Of a stretch of DNA of 64,000 nucleotides, positions 63,751 through 64,000 are shown piece after piece. How positions within the stretch are numbered: the stretch's first letter is position 1; each line of letters starts with the position of its first letter. The notes under the pieces were generated by a model. That model was given only the letters and a program-made list of their open reading frames with translations. It ran no database searches and was not told where the DNA came from. The DNA is taken from NCBI GenBank assembly GCA_003313425.1, contig NHZP01000021.1:248001-312000 (forward strand), read 5' to 3'. Position numbers and translations under genes: made by a program. This DNA is from Pseudopyrenochaeta lycopersici. Taxonomy: Eukaryota; Ascomycota; Dothideomycetes; Pleosporales; Pseudopyrenochaetaceae.

Positions 63751-64000
63751 ATGACTGACTACCCACGCCCAGACTTCGTCAGGAAAAACCTCAGTTGGAC
63801 CTCCCTCAATGGCTCATGGGATTTTCTTTTCGATGACAACGACGTTGGCTTGTCTCAGGGCTGGCAGCTGACAGGCGTTCCTAAGGAGATCGCTGTGGAC
63901 CCCACCAACTCCAATAGTACCGACAACAGCGAAGAGCAAAGTATCACAGCCAAAATCGCGGCAGGTACGCAAGAGCTATTACAGGGCAACCAATTTAAGA
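63751..64000 (+). CDS. Glycoside hydrolase family 2 protein, 5' end only
   Basis: From ATG 63751 the frame is open to the edge of the window (83 codons). The N-terminal block Arg-Pro-Asp-Phe-Val-Arg-Lys-Asn-Leu, then Trp-Thr-Ser-Leu-Asn-Gly-Ser-Trp-Asp-Phe, is the standard start of the sugar-binding (jelly-roll) domain of GH2 enzymes such as beta-galactosidases, beta-glucuronidases and beta-mannosidases. There is no signal peptide, so it may be intracellular. A Ser/Asn-rich insert follows at about residues 50-65, unusual for the family and possibly an unspliced intron or linker. The catalytic domain lies outside the window. Confidence 0.72.
   Translation, partial: MTDYPRPDFVRKNLSWTSLNGSWDFLFDDNDVGLSQGWQLTGVPKEIAVDPTNSNSTDNSEEQSITAKIAAGTQELLQGNQFK

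Noticed and set aside
1..64000. CRISPR arrays, operons or ribosome binding sites
   Set aside because: None were seen, and the spliced genes show eukaryotic nuclear DNA, where these are not expected.

Overview
The window is nuclear DNA of a filamentous ascomycete (Pezizomycotina). Genes carry many short introns, mostly 45-80 nt, with GT..AG ends and CTRAC-like branch sites. Single-copy fungal housekeeping genes sit beside fungus-specific families: DUF7708, a DUF7025-type AAA+ ATPase, GH7, WSC, HET and DUF6546 F-box. A Dothideomycete of the Pleosporales type is my inference from family composition; no rDNA or mitochondrial marker is present to prove it. All exon models were built by hand from splice signals plus reading-frame closure, and all listed lengths divide by three.

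Layout. 1-7.7 kb: a clipped gene end, a dienelactone hydrolase, and a divergent pair made of a DUF7708/NTPase-like protein (minus) and an AAA+ ATPase (plus). 7.7-9.6 kb: no gene seen. 9.6-20.8 kb: a membrane-anchored protein of unknown function, then the core block BUB3 / GPN2 (head to head), a CHMP7-like ESCRT-III gene and the complex I ESSS subunit, then an orphan Cys-pair protein and a type I membrane protein. 20.8-23.5 kb: no gene seen. 23.5-30.3 kb: GH7 cellobiohydrolase, F-box protein, KEI1 and a short-chain dehydrogenase. 30.5-37.6 kb: SUV3 and SEC1 (head to head), DIM1/DIB1, and a disordered small protein. 39-49.9 kb: Asi-type RING membrane protein, a UFO1-like F-box/WD40/UIM protein, a Cys-rich repeat secreted protein, mitochondrial uS12 and a WSC secreted protein.

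50-63.7 kb is an accessory region dominated by broken genes: a degraded copy of an uncharacterised family, an NB-ARC/TPR remnant, one intact DUF6546-type F-box gene, a transposase-tail remnant, a DUF3716 pseudogene with seven in-frame stops, a long ORF broken by one TGA, and a truncated HET-domain fragment. Most of the stops could derive from CAG/CAA/CGA by C-to-T change, as expected for repeat-induced point mutation (RIP). A GH2 glycosidase gene starts at 63751 and leaves the window.

Functional themes. Protein quality control recurs (Asi RING ligase, three F-box proteins, ESCRT-III), as does organelle gene expression and respiration (SUV3, uS12m, ESSS). Secreted proteins (GH7, WSC, Cys-rich repeat protein, possibly GH2) point to a life on plant material. 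The least ordinary parts are the DUF7708/AAA+ divergent pair and the cluster of dead STAND/HET-type sequences near the right end.
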